This document shows positions 1-9,326 of a DNA stretch of 64,000 nt, piece after piece. Each line of letters starts with the position of its first letter. Positions within the stretch are counted from its first letter, which is position 1. The position numbers were made by a program, and so were the translations under genes. The notes under the pieces were generated by a model. That model saw only the letters and a list, made by a program, of their open reading frames with translations, did not search any database and had not been told where the DNA came from. Origin of the DNA: Nannocystis exedens (GTDB lineage Bacteria; Myxococcota_A; Polyangia; Nannocystales; Nannocystaceae); NCBI RefSeq assembly GCF_002343915.1, contig NZ_NETK01000001.1, forward strand, positions 9,004,001 through 9,068,000, given 5' to 3'.

Positions 1-37
1 GATCAGTGGTTCGGCCATGGCTCGTCCCTTCACGCGG

Positions 38-1321
38 CTATTCGAGTTTGAGGCGGTCCCTGGCGTCGTGCGTCGACATGTCCGAAAGGACGACCCTGTC
101 GCCCTCGGCGAGCCCGGCGAGCACCTCGATCGTCGTCGCCGACGCGCGCCCGAACTCGACGTTGACGCGCGTCGCGTAGCGCTCGTCGGCGTCGACGCGG
201 AACACCCCGAGCGTCGCGTCGGGCTGCGCGTACGCCGGCCGGCGCACGTGCAGGACGTCGGGCAGCCGGTCGAGCTCGACGGTGCCGACGACGTGCAGGT
301 CGGGCCGGGCCCCCTTCGGCAGCGCGCCGGTCAGCGCGACGTCGACGGTGACCGTGCCGCCCGACGCGGCCGGGTCGATCCGCTCGACCACGCCGTCGAC
401 CACGCCGTTGCGGGTGTCGATCCGCGCGGGCTGGCCGAGCGCGACGTCCTTGGCGAGGGTCTCGGGGATCTGCAGCCGCGCCTTGAGCCGGTCGGGCCGC
501 GCGACCTTGGCGAGCAGCCCGCCCGGGTTGACCCACTGCCCGGGCTCGAGCGGCAGCTCCTGCAGCACGCCGGCGACGCCGGCGCGGACCTTGAGCGCCT
601 CGACCTGGGCCCGCCGCGTGCGCGCGATCGTCTCGAGGCTCGCGATCTGGGCCTCCTGCGCCGACAACCTGCGCTGCAGGTTCTCTTCCAGCGCCGCCAG
701 CCGCTCGCCCTCGATGCCGACCCGCACCTCGAGCGCCTCGAGCTGCGCCCGCGCGGTCCGCTGGTCGTCGTCCGAGAGGTAGCCGCCGCCGCCCAGCTGC
801 GCGTTGGCGTCCGCCCGCCGGCGCGCGCTCGCGTGGTCGATCTTCAGCGTCGCCACCGTCGACTTCTGCGTCAGCCGTTCGTTGCGCAGCGTCGCCCGCA
901 GCTCCGCGAGCGCCGCCCGGGCCGCGACCACCTGCCGCTCCCCCTCGAGCGCCTGAAGCTCGAGGTCGGGGTTGCCGAGCTCGAGCACCACCGTGTCGGC
1001 CTCGACCGCCGCGCCCGGACGCACGTGGATCTTCTCCACCCGCGCGGCCGACAGCGCCGTGATCCACTGGATGTGCTCCGGCACCAGCCGCCCGTTGCCC
1101 TGCACCGCGAGCAGCATCTCGCCGCGCTCGACCGCGCCGATCCACAGCCCCGCCTGCGCGACGGCGGGCGGCTCGACGCTCAGGCTGCCGAGAGCGACCG
1201 TCGTCAGCGCCAGCGACACGCCGACGAGCGCCGCGGCGACGATCCAGCCGCGGTACCTGGCGAGCCGGCTCCGCTGAATGGGAATGTCCACGCCCCCTGC
1301 CCAGCGAAGAGCGTGCCACAT
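38..1321 (-). CDS. HlyD/RND-type periplasmic efflux adaptor
   Basis: A membrane-fusion protein that would link an inner-membrane transporter (ABC or RND) to the outer membrane. A short cytoplasmic head is followed by one membrane segment around residues 20-40 (GWIVAAALVGVSLALTTVAL), a lipoyl-like half ending in the VEKIHVRPGAAVEADTVV pattern, a long Ala/Arg/Leu-rich coiled coil, the second lipoyl half (VAGVLQELPLEPGQWVNPGG) and a beta-barrel end. This order defines the family. The ATG at 1321 is used; a GTG at 1291 (VDIPIQRS), just before the membrane segment, is an equally good start. The open frame continues upstream of 1321 but looks non-coding. The partner transporter is probably left of the window edge. 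The family is secure; the exported substrate cannot be predicted. Confidence 0.85.
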   Translation of the reverse strand: MWHALRWAGGVDIPIQRSRLARYRGWIVAAALVGVSLALTTVALGSLSVEPPAVAQAGLWIGAVERGEMLLAVQGNGRLVPEHIQWITALSAARVEKIHVRPGAAVEADTVVLELGNPDLELQALEGERQVVAARAALAELRATLRNERLTQKSTVATLKIDHASARRRADANAQLGGGGYLSDDDQRTARAQLEALEVRVGIEGERLAALEENLQRRLSAQEAQIASLETIARTRRAQVEALKVRAGVAGVLQELPLEPGQWVNPGGLLAKVARPDRLKARLQIPETLAKDVALGQPARIDTRNGVVDGVVERIDPAASGGTVTVDVALTGALPKGARPDLHVVGTVELDRLPDVLHVRRPAYAQPDATLGVFRVDADERYATRVNVEFGRASATTIEVLAGLAEGDRVVLSDMSTHDARDRLKLE

Positions 1322-1922
1322 GTGATTCCGCGGCTTTACGGCGGCGCGAGCGCCCCCGAGTGTTCGGAGGCGATGCGCCCGATCCCAATTCCGGACACCG
1401 CGGCTCCCTCCGAGGCGGTCGGGGCCCGGCCCGCGCCCGCCTGCAACCGCGGAACTCGGCGCGCACCCGGGCTGCCGCGGGCGCACGAATCGGTGCCGGC
1501 ACGTCGGGCGAGTGGACCGAGCAGCCCGAGCAGACCCGAATGACATTCCATACCGAGTACCTCGCGACCCGCGAGCACGAGGACGCGGTCTCTCTCTTCA
1601 ACAGCCTCGTCCAGTGCTGGCGCACGGCGGAGGTCGAGCGGGCCGCCCCAGCGGCTCAATTTCCTGCCGAGCGAGGAGTTCCGGGAGCCGGCGATGTACA
1701 CGCCGCTCTCGTCGCCGAGAACCGTGGGTCATCTCTGCCTGCTCGCGGCGCTCGCTATCTTCTCGGCGTCAGCGTCAGCCGCTTCACGTGGGGCACCGTA
1801 TGTGGCGAGCCATCGCCCGCAGCGGAATCCGGAGCGGCACCTTTGAGCTCACGGCGGAGGATCGGCGGCGGACGCCTGGCGTATCGTCTCGGCAGTCCAT
1901 CCGTGTCGACGCCGACGGGACG
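1322..1922. other. Intergenic region, one candidate small ORF only
   Basis: No convincing full-length gene on either strand. The only ORF with a ribosome-binding site and a recognisable protein feature is the 50-codon ORF at 1694-1846, listed separately. Confidence 0.4.
1694..1846 (+). CDS. Candidate 50-residue secreted peptide
   Basis: This small ORF is too short for ordinary gene calling. Its ATG is preceded by GGAG with a 6-base spacer. The product begins with about ten polar residues, then a hydrophobic core (HLCLLAALAIFSASASAA) that looks like a signal peptide with an Ala-x-Ala cleavage region, leaving a mature tail of roughly 20 residues rich in Arg and Pro. It lies alone between two minus-strand genes and could be the start of a truncated gene. 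No family is recognised. Confidence 0.25.
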   Translation: MYTPLSSPRTVGHLCLLAALAIFSASASAASRGAPYVASHRPQRNPERHL

Positions 1923-3026
1923 TCAGCGCTCGGCGTCGAGCAGCGGGAAGCGGGCGATCGCGGCCTTGCTGGCGACGAGCAGGCTGGCGCCGTCGCGGGT
2001 GAACGCGAGCGCTTCGATCGCCCGGGCCGCGCCTCGATAGACCTGGATCGCGCCGGACAGGTGCATGTGCACGACCAGCCCGGCGCGCGTCCCCACCGCG
2101 AGCCAGCCTCGCGGGTGCCAGGCGAGGCAGGTGACCTCGGTGGTCTTGGTCGTCAGCAGCCCAGCGCCTCCGAGCATGCGCCCGAGCGGGAGGCAGAGTA
2201 CCTCGCGGCCGCCGTCCACCTCGAACACGGTTAGATCGCGCAGACCGTCCTTGCCGCCGGCGCCCACCGCGACGTGACCGCCGTCGGGGCTCACGGCGAG
2301 CGCGCGCATCTGGTAGCCGAGGCCGCCCGTACCCATCTGGTGCGACCAGAGAACTTCCCAGGTGGGCAACCGCGCGGCGCCGACCTCGAGGAACCCGCCG
2401 TACACTGCCACGTCGCCGCGCACCGCGAGGTGCTCCAAGCGACTCCAGCGCCCGTAGACGCCACACCGCACGCGGAGCTCGGCGCGGCCCGTGAAGGCGT
2501 GTACTTCCGCGACGCCGTCGGCCTCGTCATCATTGAACAGGCTCGAGATCGGGAGGTGGTGTTCGGCGAAGCTCGGATCGAGCGCTCGCCGGCCATGGTA
2601 GAAGCCCATCGAGCGCGAGAGGAAGCGCTCGTCGTCGAGCCATACGAAGGGTGGCTGCAACGGGAAGCGCTCGAGCTGTCGCCCGCTGTCGTGGTCGATC
2701 ACCTGCACCTCGGAGCCGCGCCAGGTCTGCGGCGAACCCTTCTCGGGCAGGCTCCATCCCGACTCGCGGCCCGTGAGCACGAGCGGCCGCGAGGGGTGCA
2801 CCGCGATCGGCGGCGCGACGTTGGGGGACGCGCGCTGGGTCTCGAGCGTGTCGGCGGCCCGGACGTACAGGACGCCCTGGCGCTCGTCTCCTTGCGCGTC
2901 GAGGCATCGGCCGTCCGCGAGCACGATCAGCGTGCGGCCGTCCGGCGACGGCACGGACGCCTCCGTCGGCCGCGCCGCACCGGCGGGTCTCATCCCGGCG
3001 GGCCCCGAGGGCTGGATCGAGTGCAT
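1923..3026 (-). CDS. WD40/beta-propeller-like protein of unknown role
   Basis: The protein contains repeated propeller-blade-like phrases: VPSPDGRTLIVLADGR near the start, IAVHPSRPLVLTG, LAVSPDGGHVAVGAGG, CLAWHPRGWLAVGTRAG and LAFTRDGASLLVASKAA. Each has the His/Ser-Pro-Asp-Gly turn typical of WD40 blades, so it probably forms a beta-propeller of about seven blades used for protein interaction. The start at 3026 (MHSIQPSG) is uncertain; a start 14 codons upstream would add a possible short signal (MLACATVAP). No enzymatic motif is visible and there is no operon partner: it runs in the same direction as aminopeptidase N but lies more than 270 bases beyond it. Confidence 0.65.
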   Translation of the reverse strand: MHSIQPSGPAGMRPAGAARPTEASVPSPDGRTLIVLADGRCLDAQGDERQGVLYVRAADTLETQRASPNVAPPIAVHPSRPLVLTGRESGWSLPEKGSPQTWRGSEVQVIDHDSGRQLERFPLQPPFVWLDDERFLSRSMGFYHGRRALDPSFAEHHLPISSLFNDDEADGVAEVHAFTGRAELRVRCGVYGRWSRLEHLAVRGDVAVYGGFLEVGAARLPTWEVLWSHQMGTGGLGYQMRALAVSPDGGHVAVGAGGKDGLRDLTVFEVDGGREVLCLPLGRMLGGAGLLTTKTTEVTCLAWHPRGWLAVGTRAGLVVHMHLSGAIQVYRGAARAIEALAFTRDGASLLVASKAAIARFPLLDAER

Positions 3027-3297
3027 CTCGATGGTGCGCACCGGCGCGACTGTAGCGCACGCGAGCACCTCGCGACGACCGCCGGAGACGGCCGAACCGA
3101 AGTTTTGCGGAAGCTCCCGCTCGCCGAGCCGGTTCCGCGGCGACCTGCGCGGGACCGGGGCCCCTCGGGCGTGTCCTGGGCTCTCTGACCCGTAAGCCCC
3201 CGAATCGGGGCGATCGGGGACCCGGGGCGAGGCGGGGCGTTTTGCCAGGGGTCAGAACCGTCGACGTAGAACCACTGCGGCCCGCGACGAGCCGTGT

Positions 3298-5943
3298 TCA
3301 CGCCGGCGCGAGGGCGCGGTCGACGATCTCGCGGACCGCCTTCGACAGGCCCGAATGACCCGCGATCCGCTCGAGCTGGGTGCGCATGCTCTGCTGGCGG
3401 GTGGCGTCGAAGCGGCGCCACGGGTTGAAGGCCGCGACCAGGCGGGCGGCGAGCTGGGAGTTGTGGGCGTCGATGGCGAGCACCTTGTCGGCGACGAGCG
3501 CGTGGCCGCGGCCGTCCTTGCGGTGGAACTGGTGCTGGTTGCGCATGCCGAACACGCCGACGAGCGAGCGGGCGCGGTTGGGGTTGAGCAGGTTGAAGTC
3601 GGGGTGGTCGGCGAGGGCGGTGACGCGCTCGAGCGTGTCGGGGTGGCCCGACGCGGCCTGCAGGGCGAACCACTTGTCGAGCACCAGCGGGTCCTTGTGC
3701 CAGCGGCGGTGGAACTCGGCCAGGGCCGCGTCGCGCTCGGGGCCGCCGTGCTCGATGAGGCAGGCGAGCGCGGCCTCGCTGTCGGTCATGTTGTCGGCGA
3801 GGTGGAATTGCGACATCGCGAGGGCGACCAGCTCGGGCTCGCCGAGGGCGACCAGGTAGGCGAGGGCGAGGTTGCGGAGCTTGCGGCGGTCGACCTCGGC
3901 GCGCTCGATGCGGTACTGGCCCTGCGGCGCGGTGCTCTGATAGATGGCGAGCAGGGGCTCGCGCAGGGCCGCGGCGAGGGCCTTGAACGCGAACTCGCGG
4001 GCCTCGTGCAGCGCGTCGACGGCGACGACCGGCTGGTGCTGGCCGAGCAGCCGCTCGTTCGGCAGGGTCAGCGCGAGGGCCTTGAGCGAGCCGTCGAGGC
4101 CGGGGTCGGCGACGATCTCGGCGCACGCGGCCACGAAGGCGGGGTCGAGCGCGAGCGGGCGGCGGGCCTCGACGTCGGCGGCGAGCCGCAGCAGCACGCG
4201 CCGGCCGAGCTCCTGGCCGGCGTCCCAGCGCGAGAAGCTGTCGGGGTCGGCGGCCATGAGGCGGGCGAGGTCGGCGTCGCTGCGCTCGACCTCGAGCTCG
4301 ACCGGGGCCGAGAAGCCGCGCAGCAGCGAGACCACCGGCGCGGCCGCGACGTCGTCGAAGCGGAAGCTCTGGCTGCGCTCGCGCAGCTCGAGCACGCGGG
4401 TGTCGGCGCTCGCGGCTGTCTCCCCGGACAGCTTGAACGAGAGCGGGCCGTCGGGGCCGACGAGGCCGACGGCGACCGGGATGTGCAGCAGCTCGGCGCT
4501 CGTGCGGCCGCGCGGCGGGGCCTGCTCGAGCGTGAGGGTGTAGCTGCGCGCGTCGGCGTCGTACTCGCCGCGGGCGCGCACGACCGGCGTGCCGACCTGG
4601 CTGTACCAGCGCCCGAACTGCTCGAGGTCGACGCCGTTGGCGTCGGCGAGGGCGGCGCGGAAGTCGTCGCAGGTGACGGCTTGGCCGTCGTGGCGCTCGA
4701 AGTAGAGGTCCATGCCGCGGCGGAAGCCGGCCTCGCCGAGCAGGGTCCGCATCATGCCGATGACCTCGGCGCCCTTCTCGTACACCGTCGTGGTGTAGAA
4801 GTTGTTCATCTCGATGTACGACTCGGGCCGGATCGGGTGGGCCATCGGGCCGCTGTCCTCGGCGAACTGATTGGTGCGCAGCGCCAGGACGTCGCCGATC
4901 CGCGCGACCGCGGGCGAGCCCATGTCGGCGCTGAACAGGCGGTCGCGGAAGACGGTGAGGCCCTCCTTGAGCGTGAGCTGGAACCAGTCGCGGCAGGTGA
5001 CGCGGTTGCCGGTCCAGTTGTGGAAGTACTCGTGGGCGATGACCGACTCGATGCCGTCGTAGTCGTCGTCGGTGGCGGTGTCGGGCCGCGCCAGCACGTA
5101 CTTGGCGTTGAACAGGTTGAGGCCCTTGTTCTCCATGGCCCCCATGTTGAAGTCGCTCACCGCGACGATCATGTAGATGTCGAGGTCGTACTCGCGGCCG
5201 AACTTCTCCTCGTCCCAGCGCATCGCCGCCTGCAACGAGCGCAGGGCGTGGGCGCAGCGGTCGATGTTGTCGGGCTCGACCCAGATCTCGAGGCGGACGG
5301 TGCGGCCGGAGCGGGTCAGGAATTCGCCGGGGAAGCAGCGCAGGTCGCCGGCCACCAGCGCGAACAGATAGCTCGGCTTGGGGAACGGGTCGTCCCAGCG
5401 GGCGAAGTGGCGGCCGCCGTCGAGGTCGCCGGTGGCGACGCGGTTGCCGTTGGCGAGCAGGACCGGGTACTTGGCCTTGTCGGCCTCGACGACGACGCTG
5501 TAGCGGGCCATGACGTCGGGGCGGTCGAGGAACCAGGTGATCCGGCGGAAGCCCTCGGCCTCGCACTGGGTGCAGAAGTTGCCGCTCGAGCGGTAGAGAC
5601 CCGACAGCTCGAGGTTGTCCTGGGGCTTGATCTCGACGACGGTCGCGAGCGTGAAGCCGGCGCCCGGCGCGGGGATCGTCAGGCTCGTCGGGGTGACAAA
5701 GTACTCGCCGGCGGACAGCTCGCGGCCGTCGAGCGCGACCGACACGTGGGCCAGGTTCTCGCCGTCGAGCACCAGCGGCGCGCCCTCGGGCGTGCCGTCC
5801 ATGCGCCGCACCGTCAGCGTCGCGTGGACCCGCGTGACGTCCTCGCCGAGCTCGAACCGCAGGTCGACCCGGTCGATGGTGTAATCGGGGCGGCGGTAGT
5901 CCTTGCGGAAGATCGGCTGCGGCGCGGGCTTGGCCTCGGTCAT
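3298..5943 (-). CDS. pepN: Aminopeptidase N (M1 family metallopeptidase)
   Basis: A zinc aminopeptidase that removes N-terminal residues from peptides, normally cytoplasmic in the PepN branch. The 881-residue product has the full family signature: the exopeptidase motif GAMEN at residues 268-272, the zinc site HEYFH at 304-308 and the third zinc ligand Glu327 eighteen residues later. Length and order match Escherichia coli type PepN (about 870 residues), with the N-terminal beta domain, thermolysin-like domain and C-terminal helical domain all present. The ATG at 5943 starts MTEAKPAP; the longer frame upstream lacks family resemblance. It is transcribed away from the acyl carrier protein operon across about 500 bases. 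Confidence 0.95.
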   Translation of the reverse strand: MTEAKPAPQPIFRKDYRRPDYTIDRVDLRFELGEDVTRVHATLTVRRMDGTPEGAPLVLDGENLAHVSVALDGRELSAGEYFVTPTSLTIPAPGAGFTLATVVEIKPQDNLELSGLYRSSGNFCTQCEAEGFRRITWFLDRPDVMARYSVVVEADKAKYPVLLANGNRVATGDLDGGRHFARWDDPFPKPSYLFALVAGDLRCFPGEFLTRSGRTVRLEIWVEPDNIDRCAHALRSLQAAMRWDEEKFGREYDLDIYMIVAVSDFNMGAMENKGLNLFNAKYVLARPDTATDDDYDGIESVIAHEYFHNWTGNRVTCRDWFQLTLKEGLTVFRDRLFSADMGSPAVARIGDVLALRTNQFAEDSGPMAHPIRPESYIEMNNFYTTTVYEKGAEVIGMMRTLLGEAGFRRGMDLYFERHDGQAVTCDDFRAALADANGVDLEQFGRWYSQVGTPVVRARGEYDADARSYTLTLEQAPPRGRTSAELLHIPVAVGLVGPDGPLSFKLSGETAASADTRVLELRERSQSFRFDDVAAAPVVSLLRGFSAPVELEVERSDADLARLMAADPDSFSRWDAGQELGRRVLLRLAADVEARRPLALDPAFVAACAEIVADPGLDGSLKALALTLPNERLLGQHQPVVAVDALHEAREFAFKALAAALREPLLAIYQSTAPQGQYRIERAEVDRRKLRNLALAYLVALGEPELVALAMSQFHLADNMTDSEAALACLIEHGGPERDAALAEFHRRWHKDPLVLDKWFALQAASGHPDTLERVTALADHPDFNLLNPNRARSLVGVFGMRNQHQFHRKDGRGHALVADKVLAIDAHNSQLAARLVAAFNPWRRFDATRQQSMRTQLERIAGHSGLSKAVREIVDRALAPA

Positions 5944-6442
5944 GGTCCTGGTGTACCGAGCGCGCCCCCCTGCTTCAAGCCCGCCAGGGCCCGCACAGGG
6001 CCATACGGCGGTTTGCGGGGCCCGGCGGCGTGCGAGTGGGCGCACGCGGGCCCCGGGCGCGCCGCGCGGGGCGGGCGCCCGCGGCGAGGGCGTCCGGCCG
6101 CCGCAGCGCCGGGCGAGCTGCGGCGCAGCCGACGGAGCGCGGCGAGTGTCGACATTGGTGATTCACGCCACGATCGCGGGTGTGCACATTGTGACGCGCC
6201 GCGCCTGCGCGCCGGCCGACGCGGGCCCGGCCCGGTCGGCGGCCGCGGACCCGCGCCCCCTGAGAGGCCCCGAGCGGCCGTGGGAGGCCGTCTGCGCGGT
6301 TTCACCGGCTTCGCGGCGGATGCTCACGCGCGCCCGGCGATCCCGCGGCAAGGCGGCGTCGCTATCCCGGTCGCCCTCGATGACGGGGCGCCGCCCTCGC
6401 GCGATACACCGCGAGGACGGCCCAATTACCGGAGATCTTATC
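5944..6442. promoter_or_regulatory. Divergent intergenic region between pepN and the ACP operon
   Basis: About 500 bases without a credible gene separate the two divergent starts, so both promoters must lie here. A partial copy of a recurring motif (GGTGATTC) is visible near 6160. I cannot assign -35/-10 boxes with confidence. Confidence 0.4.
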
Positions 6443-6733
6443 GTGGACGGAATCATCGACAATGACCTGATCCTCGCCCGCGTGCGGGCGCTGATCGCCG
6501 AGAGCGTGCGTCAACCGGCGGCCGCGATCCCGCTCGACGCCCGCGTCGACGGCGGCGAGCTCGGCATCGACTCCCTCGGGCTCATCAAGCTGATGGTGCG
6601 CATCGAGGAGGCGTTCGACATCACGATGCCCGACCTCGCCGCGCCCGGGGCGGCGCCGTTCGGCTCGGTGCGCGAGGTGGCGGCGCTCGTGGCCCGCCAG
6701 GTGGCCGCGCGCCAGGCGGGAGGTGGCCAGTGA
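6443..6733 (+). CDS. Acyl carrier protein
   Basis: This stand-alone carrier of 96 residues has the phosphopantetheine attachment motif GIDSLGLIKL; Ser44 would carry the prosthetic group. The surrounding helix pattern and the C-terminal ITMPDLAAP..FGSVREVAALV segment match acyl carrier proteins of natural-product and fatty-acid pathways. The GTG start at 6443 has GGAG eight bases upstream and removes a non-homologous upstream extension. Its stop overlaps the methyltransferase start by 4 bases (GTGA), so it is the first gene of a translationally coupled operon. It probably holds the acyl chain activated by the fatty-acyl-AMP ligase two genes downstream; that substrate link is inference. Confidence 0.88.
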   Translation: MDGIIDNDLILARVRALIAESVRQPAAAIPLDARVDGGELGIDSLGLIKLMVRIEEAFDITMPDLAAPGAAPFGSVREVAALVARQVAARQAGGGQ

Positions 6734-7677
6734 CCCGCGTCGCCCACACCCGCGCCGAGCGGGAGGCCAACCTCCGCAGCGCCGCCGACCAGCGTGAACA
6801 CGAGCGCCAGGCCGTCGCCGCCCATTATGAACACAGCCCCGAGATCTTCTCGCTGGTGCTCGACAGCCGCCTGGCCTATGCGACGGGCGTGTACGAGCAC
6901 GCGGGCGAGGACCTCGAGACGGCCCAGGCCCGCAAGTACGCCCGGATCGCGGCGAAGCTGGACATCCGGCCGGGCCAGCGCGTGCTCGACGTCGGCTGCG
7001 GCTGGGGCTCGAACCTGCTGTACCTGGCGCAGCACACCGAGGGCGTGTTCCAGGGCATCACCCTGAGCGCGCAGCAGCGCGAGGAGGCGCTCCGCCGGGC
7101 CCGCGCGTGGGGCGTGGCCGACCGCGTGCAGATCGACGTGTGCCACGTCGAGGACCTGAACCTGCGGCCCGAATCGTTCGACGCGGTGCTGTTCAGCGGC
7201 AGCATCGTCCACATGCACAACCGCCCGGCGGTCCACCAAATGGTGGGCGAGGTGCTGAAGCCCGGCGGACGGGTGCTGATCTCCGACTGTTACTTCCCGG
7301 TCCAGCCGCGCGGCGATCGTGACAGCGCGGCCACCGAGTACATCTTCGTCGAGGCGCTCGGCTACTGCCGCCTGATCGGCCTGGCCGAGGAGCTGCAGCT
7401 GATGGAGCGCGCCGGCCTCGACATCCTCCACGTCGAGGACCTGACCCGCCACTACGCGCAGACGCTGGCCCACTGGATCGACAACGTGCGCAAGCACCGA
7501 AGGACGATCGACGCCATGGCCCCGGGCTTCGCCGCGGTGCTGCAGCAGTACATGACGGTGGCGCGCATGAGCTTCGCCCGCCGCACGGCGCTCGAGTACA
7601 TGATCCTGGCGACGAAGGGCGCGCCGACGGTCGACCCGGGGGCGTGGCCGATCGCGCAGAAGGGCGGGCGGTCGTGA
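6730..7677 (+). CDS. SAM-dependent methyltransferase, cyclopropane-fatty-acid/UbiE type
   Basis: A class I S-adenosylmethionine methyltransferase of about 315 residues. Motif I is VLDVGCGWGS at residues 85-94, followed by a FQGITLSAQQ segment typical of cyclopropane-fatty-acid synthase and small-molecule C-methyltransferases, FDAVLFSGSIVHMH, and the post-motif VLKPGGRVLISD. The C-terminal half is helical and carries no membrane segment. It starts with GTG overlapping the ACP stop and its own stop overlaps the ligase start, again GTGA. In context it may methylate or cyclopropanate an acyl chain on the adjacent ACP, but free lipid or polyketide substrates are also possible. Confidence 0.85.
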   Translation: MTRVAHTRAEREANLRSAADQREHERQAVAAHYEHSPEIFSLVLDSRLAYATGVYEHAGEDLETAQARKYARIAAKLDIRPGQRVLDVGCGWGSNLLYLAQHTEGVFQGITLSAQQREEALRRARAWGVADRVQIDVCHVEDLNLRPESFDAVLFSGSIVHMHNRPAVHQMVGEVLKPGGRVLISDCYFPVQPRGDRDSAATEYIFVEALGYCRLIGLAEELQLMERAGLDILHVEDLTRHYAQTLAHWIDNVRKHRRTIDAMAPGFAAVLQQYMTVARMSFARRTALEYMILATKGAPTVDPGAWPIAQKGGRS

Positions 7678-9326
7678 GCGCGCGGACGCTGGCAGGGATG
7701 CTCGAGGCGCGCGCCGACAGCCGCGCCGAGGCGACCGCGCTGCGCTGCCGGGCGAGCGGCGACGATTGGCGCGAGTACACGTGGGCGGGCTACTGGCAGG
7801 GGGCCCGCCGGGCCGCGGCGGGGCTGTGGGCCCGCGGGGTCCGCCCCGGCGACCACCTGCTCATGCTGGTGACCGACGTCGAATCGGCGGTGCTGACATT
7901 GTTCGGGGCGTGGTCGATCGGCGCGGTGCCGATCCAGGTCGGGCTGCCGTTCCGCCTCACCGACGTCGCCGGCTTCATCGCCCAGCTCGAGGACACCGCG
8001 GCCCGGCTCGACGCGCGCGCGCTGGTGTTGTCGGCGGCGCTGGCCCCGTTCGCGCCGACGTCGGCGGGGCTGCCGGTGCACGTCGCCGAGGAGCTGACGG
8101 CGAGCGAGCCGGCCCAGGACCTCCCGCACCCCGATTCGTTCGCGGGCGAGACGGCGCTGATCCAGCTGACCAGCGGCAGCACCGGCAAGCCGCGCGGGGT
8201 GGTGCTGACGCACGAGCGGCTGGTGCGTCACCTGGCGTGCATGAGCCGGGTGCTGCCGAGCCGCGAGGACTCGATGGCGGTGTCGTGGCTGCCGCTGCAC
8301 CACGACATGGGGCTCATCGGCGGGCTCTTGTTCCCGTTTTATAATGGCTTTACCGCCCACATGATGTCGCCGCTCGACTTCCGCGGGCGGCCGCTGGTGT
8401 GGCTGGAGGCGATGGCGAGGTTCAAGGCGACGATCTGCGCGGCGCCGCCGTCGGCCTACGCGATGCTGCTGCGCCTGGCGCCGAAGGCGATCGCGGCCGG
8501 CTACGACCTGTCGGCGTGGGAGTGCGCGATGGTCGGCGCCGAGCCGATCTCGGCGCCGCTGCTGCGCCGGTTCGCCGACGCGTTCGCGCCGACGGGCTTC
8601 CGCGCGGAGGCGTTCTTCCCGGTCTACGGGTTGGCGGAGGCGACGGTGGCGGTCAGCTTCCCGCGCCTCTTGGCGCCGACGCGGGTGCTGCGGGTCGATC
8701 GCGCGACGCTCGAGCGCGAGGGCGCGGCGACGCCGTCGGACGAGCCGCACGCGCTCGAGCTGGTGGCGGTGGGCCGCCCGATCCCGGAGACCGAGGTGCG
8801 CATCGTCGACGCGACCGGCGAGCCGCTCCCGGAGCGTCGGGTGGGCGAGATCCGCGTGTGCGCCTCGACGCTGATGCAGGGCTACTACAAGGACCCCGCG
8901 GCCACCGAGGAGGCGCTCGCCGAGGGCTGGCTGCGCACCGGCGACCTCGGCTTCGTCGACCGCGGCGAGCTGTTCGTCACCGGGCGCTGCAAGGACATCA
9001 TCATCCGTGGCGGGCTCAACCTGATCCCGTCGGTGATCGAGGACATCGCCGCGGAGGTCGAGGGCGTGCGCGCGGGCGGGGTCGCGGCGGTCGGCGTACG
9101 CGAGCCGGAGCTCGAGACGGAGGTCGCGTACCTGGTCGTCGAGACACGGCTCGAAGGACAGGAACAAAAAGACCTGCGCGCCCGCCTCGACGCGGCGCTG
9201 CAGCTGCGCGGGGTCACGGTCGATCGGATCGCCCTGGTCGCCCCGGGCTCGCTGCCGAAGACGACCAGCGGCAAGCTGCGGCGGCGGGAGATCGCGGCGA
9301 TGCTCGCCCGCGGCGAGGTGCCGTGA
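7674..9326 (+). CDS. Fatty-acyl-AMP ligase (FAAL-like adenylate-forming enzyme)
   Basis: An ANL-superfamily enzyme of 550 residues that would activate a fatty acid with ATP and pass it to an acyl carrier protein. Visible motifs are the P-loop LTSGSTGKPRG at residues 165-175, the FAAL-typical WLPLHHDMGLIG, the YGLAEATVAVS adenine-binding core, GWLRTGDLGF and a C-terminal PKTTSGKLRRR carrying the catalytic lysine. The WLPLHHDMGLIG wording and the neighbouring ACP favour a fatty-acyl-AMP ligase over an acyl-CoA synthetase. The GTG start at 7674 overlaps the methyltransferase stop by 4 bases, and the downstream hydrolase overlaps its stop in the same way. Confidence 0.88.
   Translation: MSARTLAGMLEARADSRAEATALRCRASGDDWREYTWAGYWQGARRAAAGLWARGVRPGDHLLMLVTDVESAVLTLFGAWSIGAVPIQVGLPFRLTDVAGFIAQLEDTAARLDARALVLSAALAPFAPTSAGLPVHVAEELTASEPAQDLPHPDSFAGETALIQLTSGSTGKPRGVVLTHERLVRHLACMSRVLPSREDSMAVSWLPLHHDMGLIGGLLFPFYNGFTAHMMSPLDFRGRPLVWLEAMARFKATICAAPPSAYAMLLRLAPKAIAAGYDLSAWECAMVGAEPISAPLLRRFADAFAPTGFRAEAFFPVYGLAEATVAVSFPRLLAPTRVLRVDRATLEREGAATPSDEPHALELVAVGRPIPETEVRIVDATGEPLPERRVGEIRVCASTLMQGYYKDPAATEEALAEGWLRTGDLGFVDRGELFVTGRCKDIIIRGGLNLIPSVIEDIAAEVEGVRAGGVAAVGVREPELETEVAYLVVETRLEGQEQKDLRARLDAALQLRGVTVDRIALVAPGSLPKTTSGKLRRREIAAMLARGEVP

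Noticed and set aside
3355..6465. A 1036-codon plus-strand open frame
   Set aside because: It is the antisense of aminopeptidase N and ACP upstream DNA; composition (Glu/Val/Ala/Arg-rich without motifs) is that of GC-rich antisense frames.
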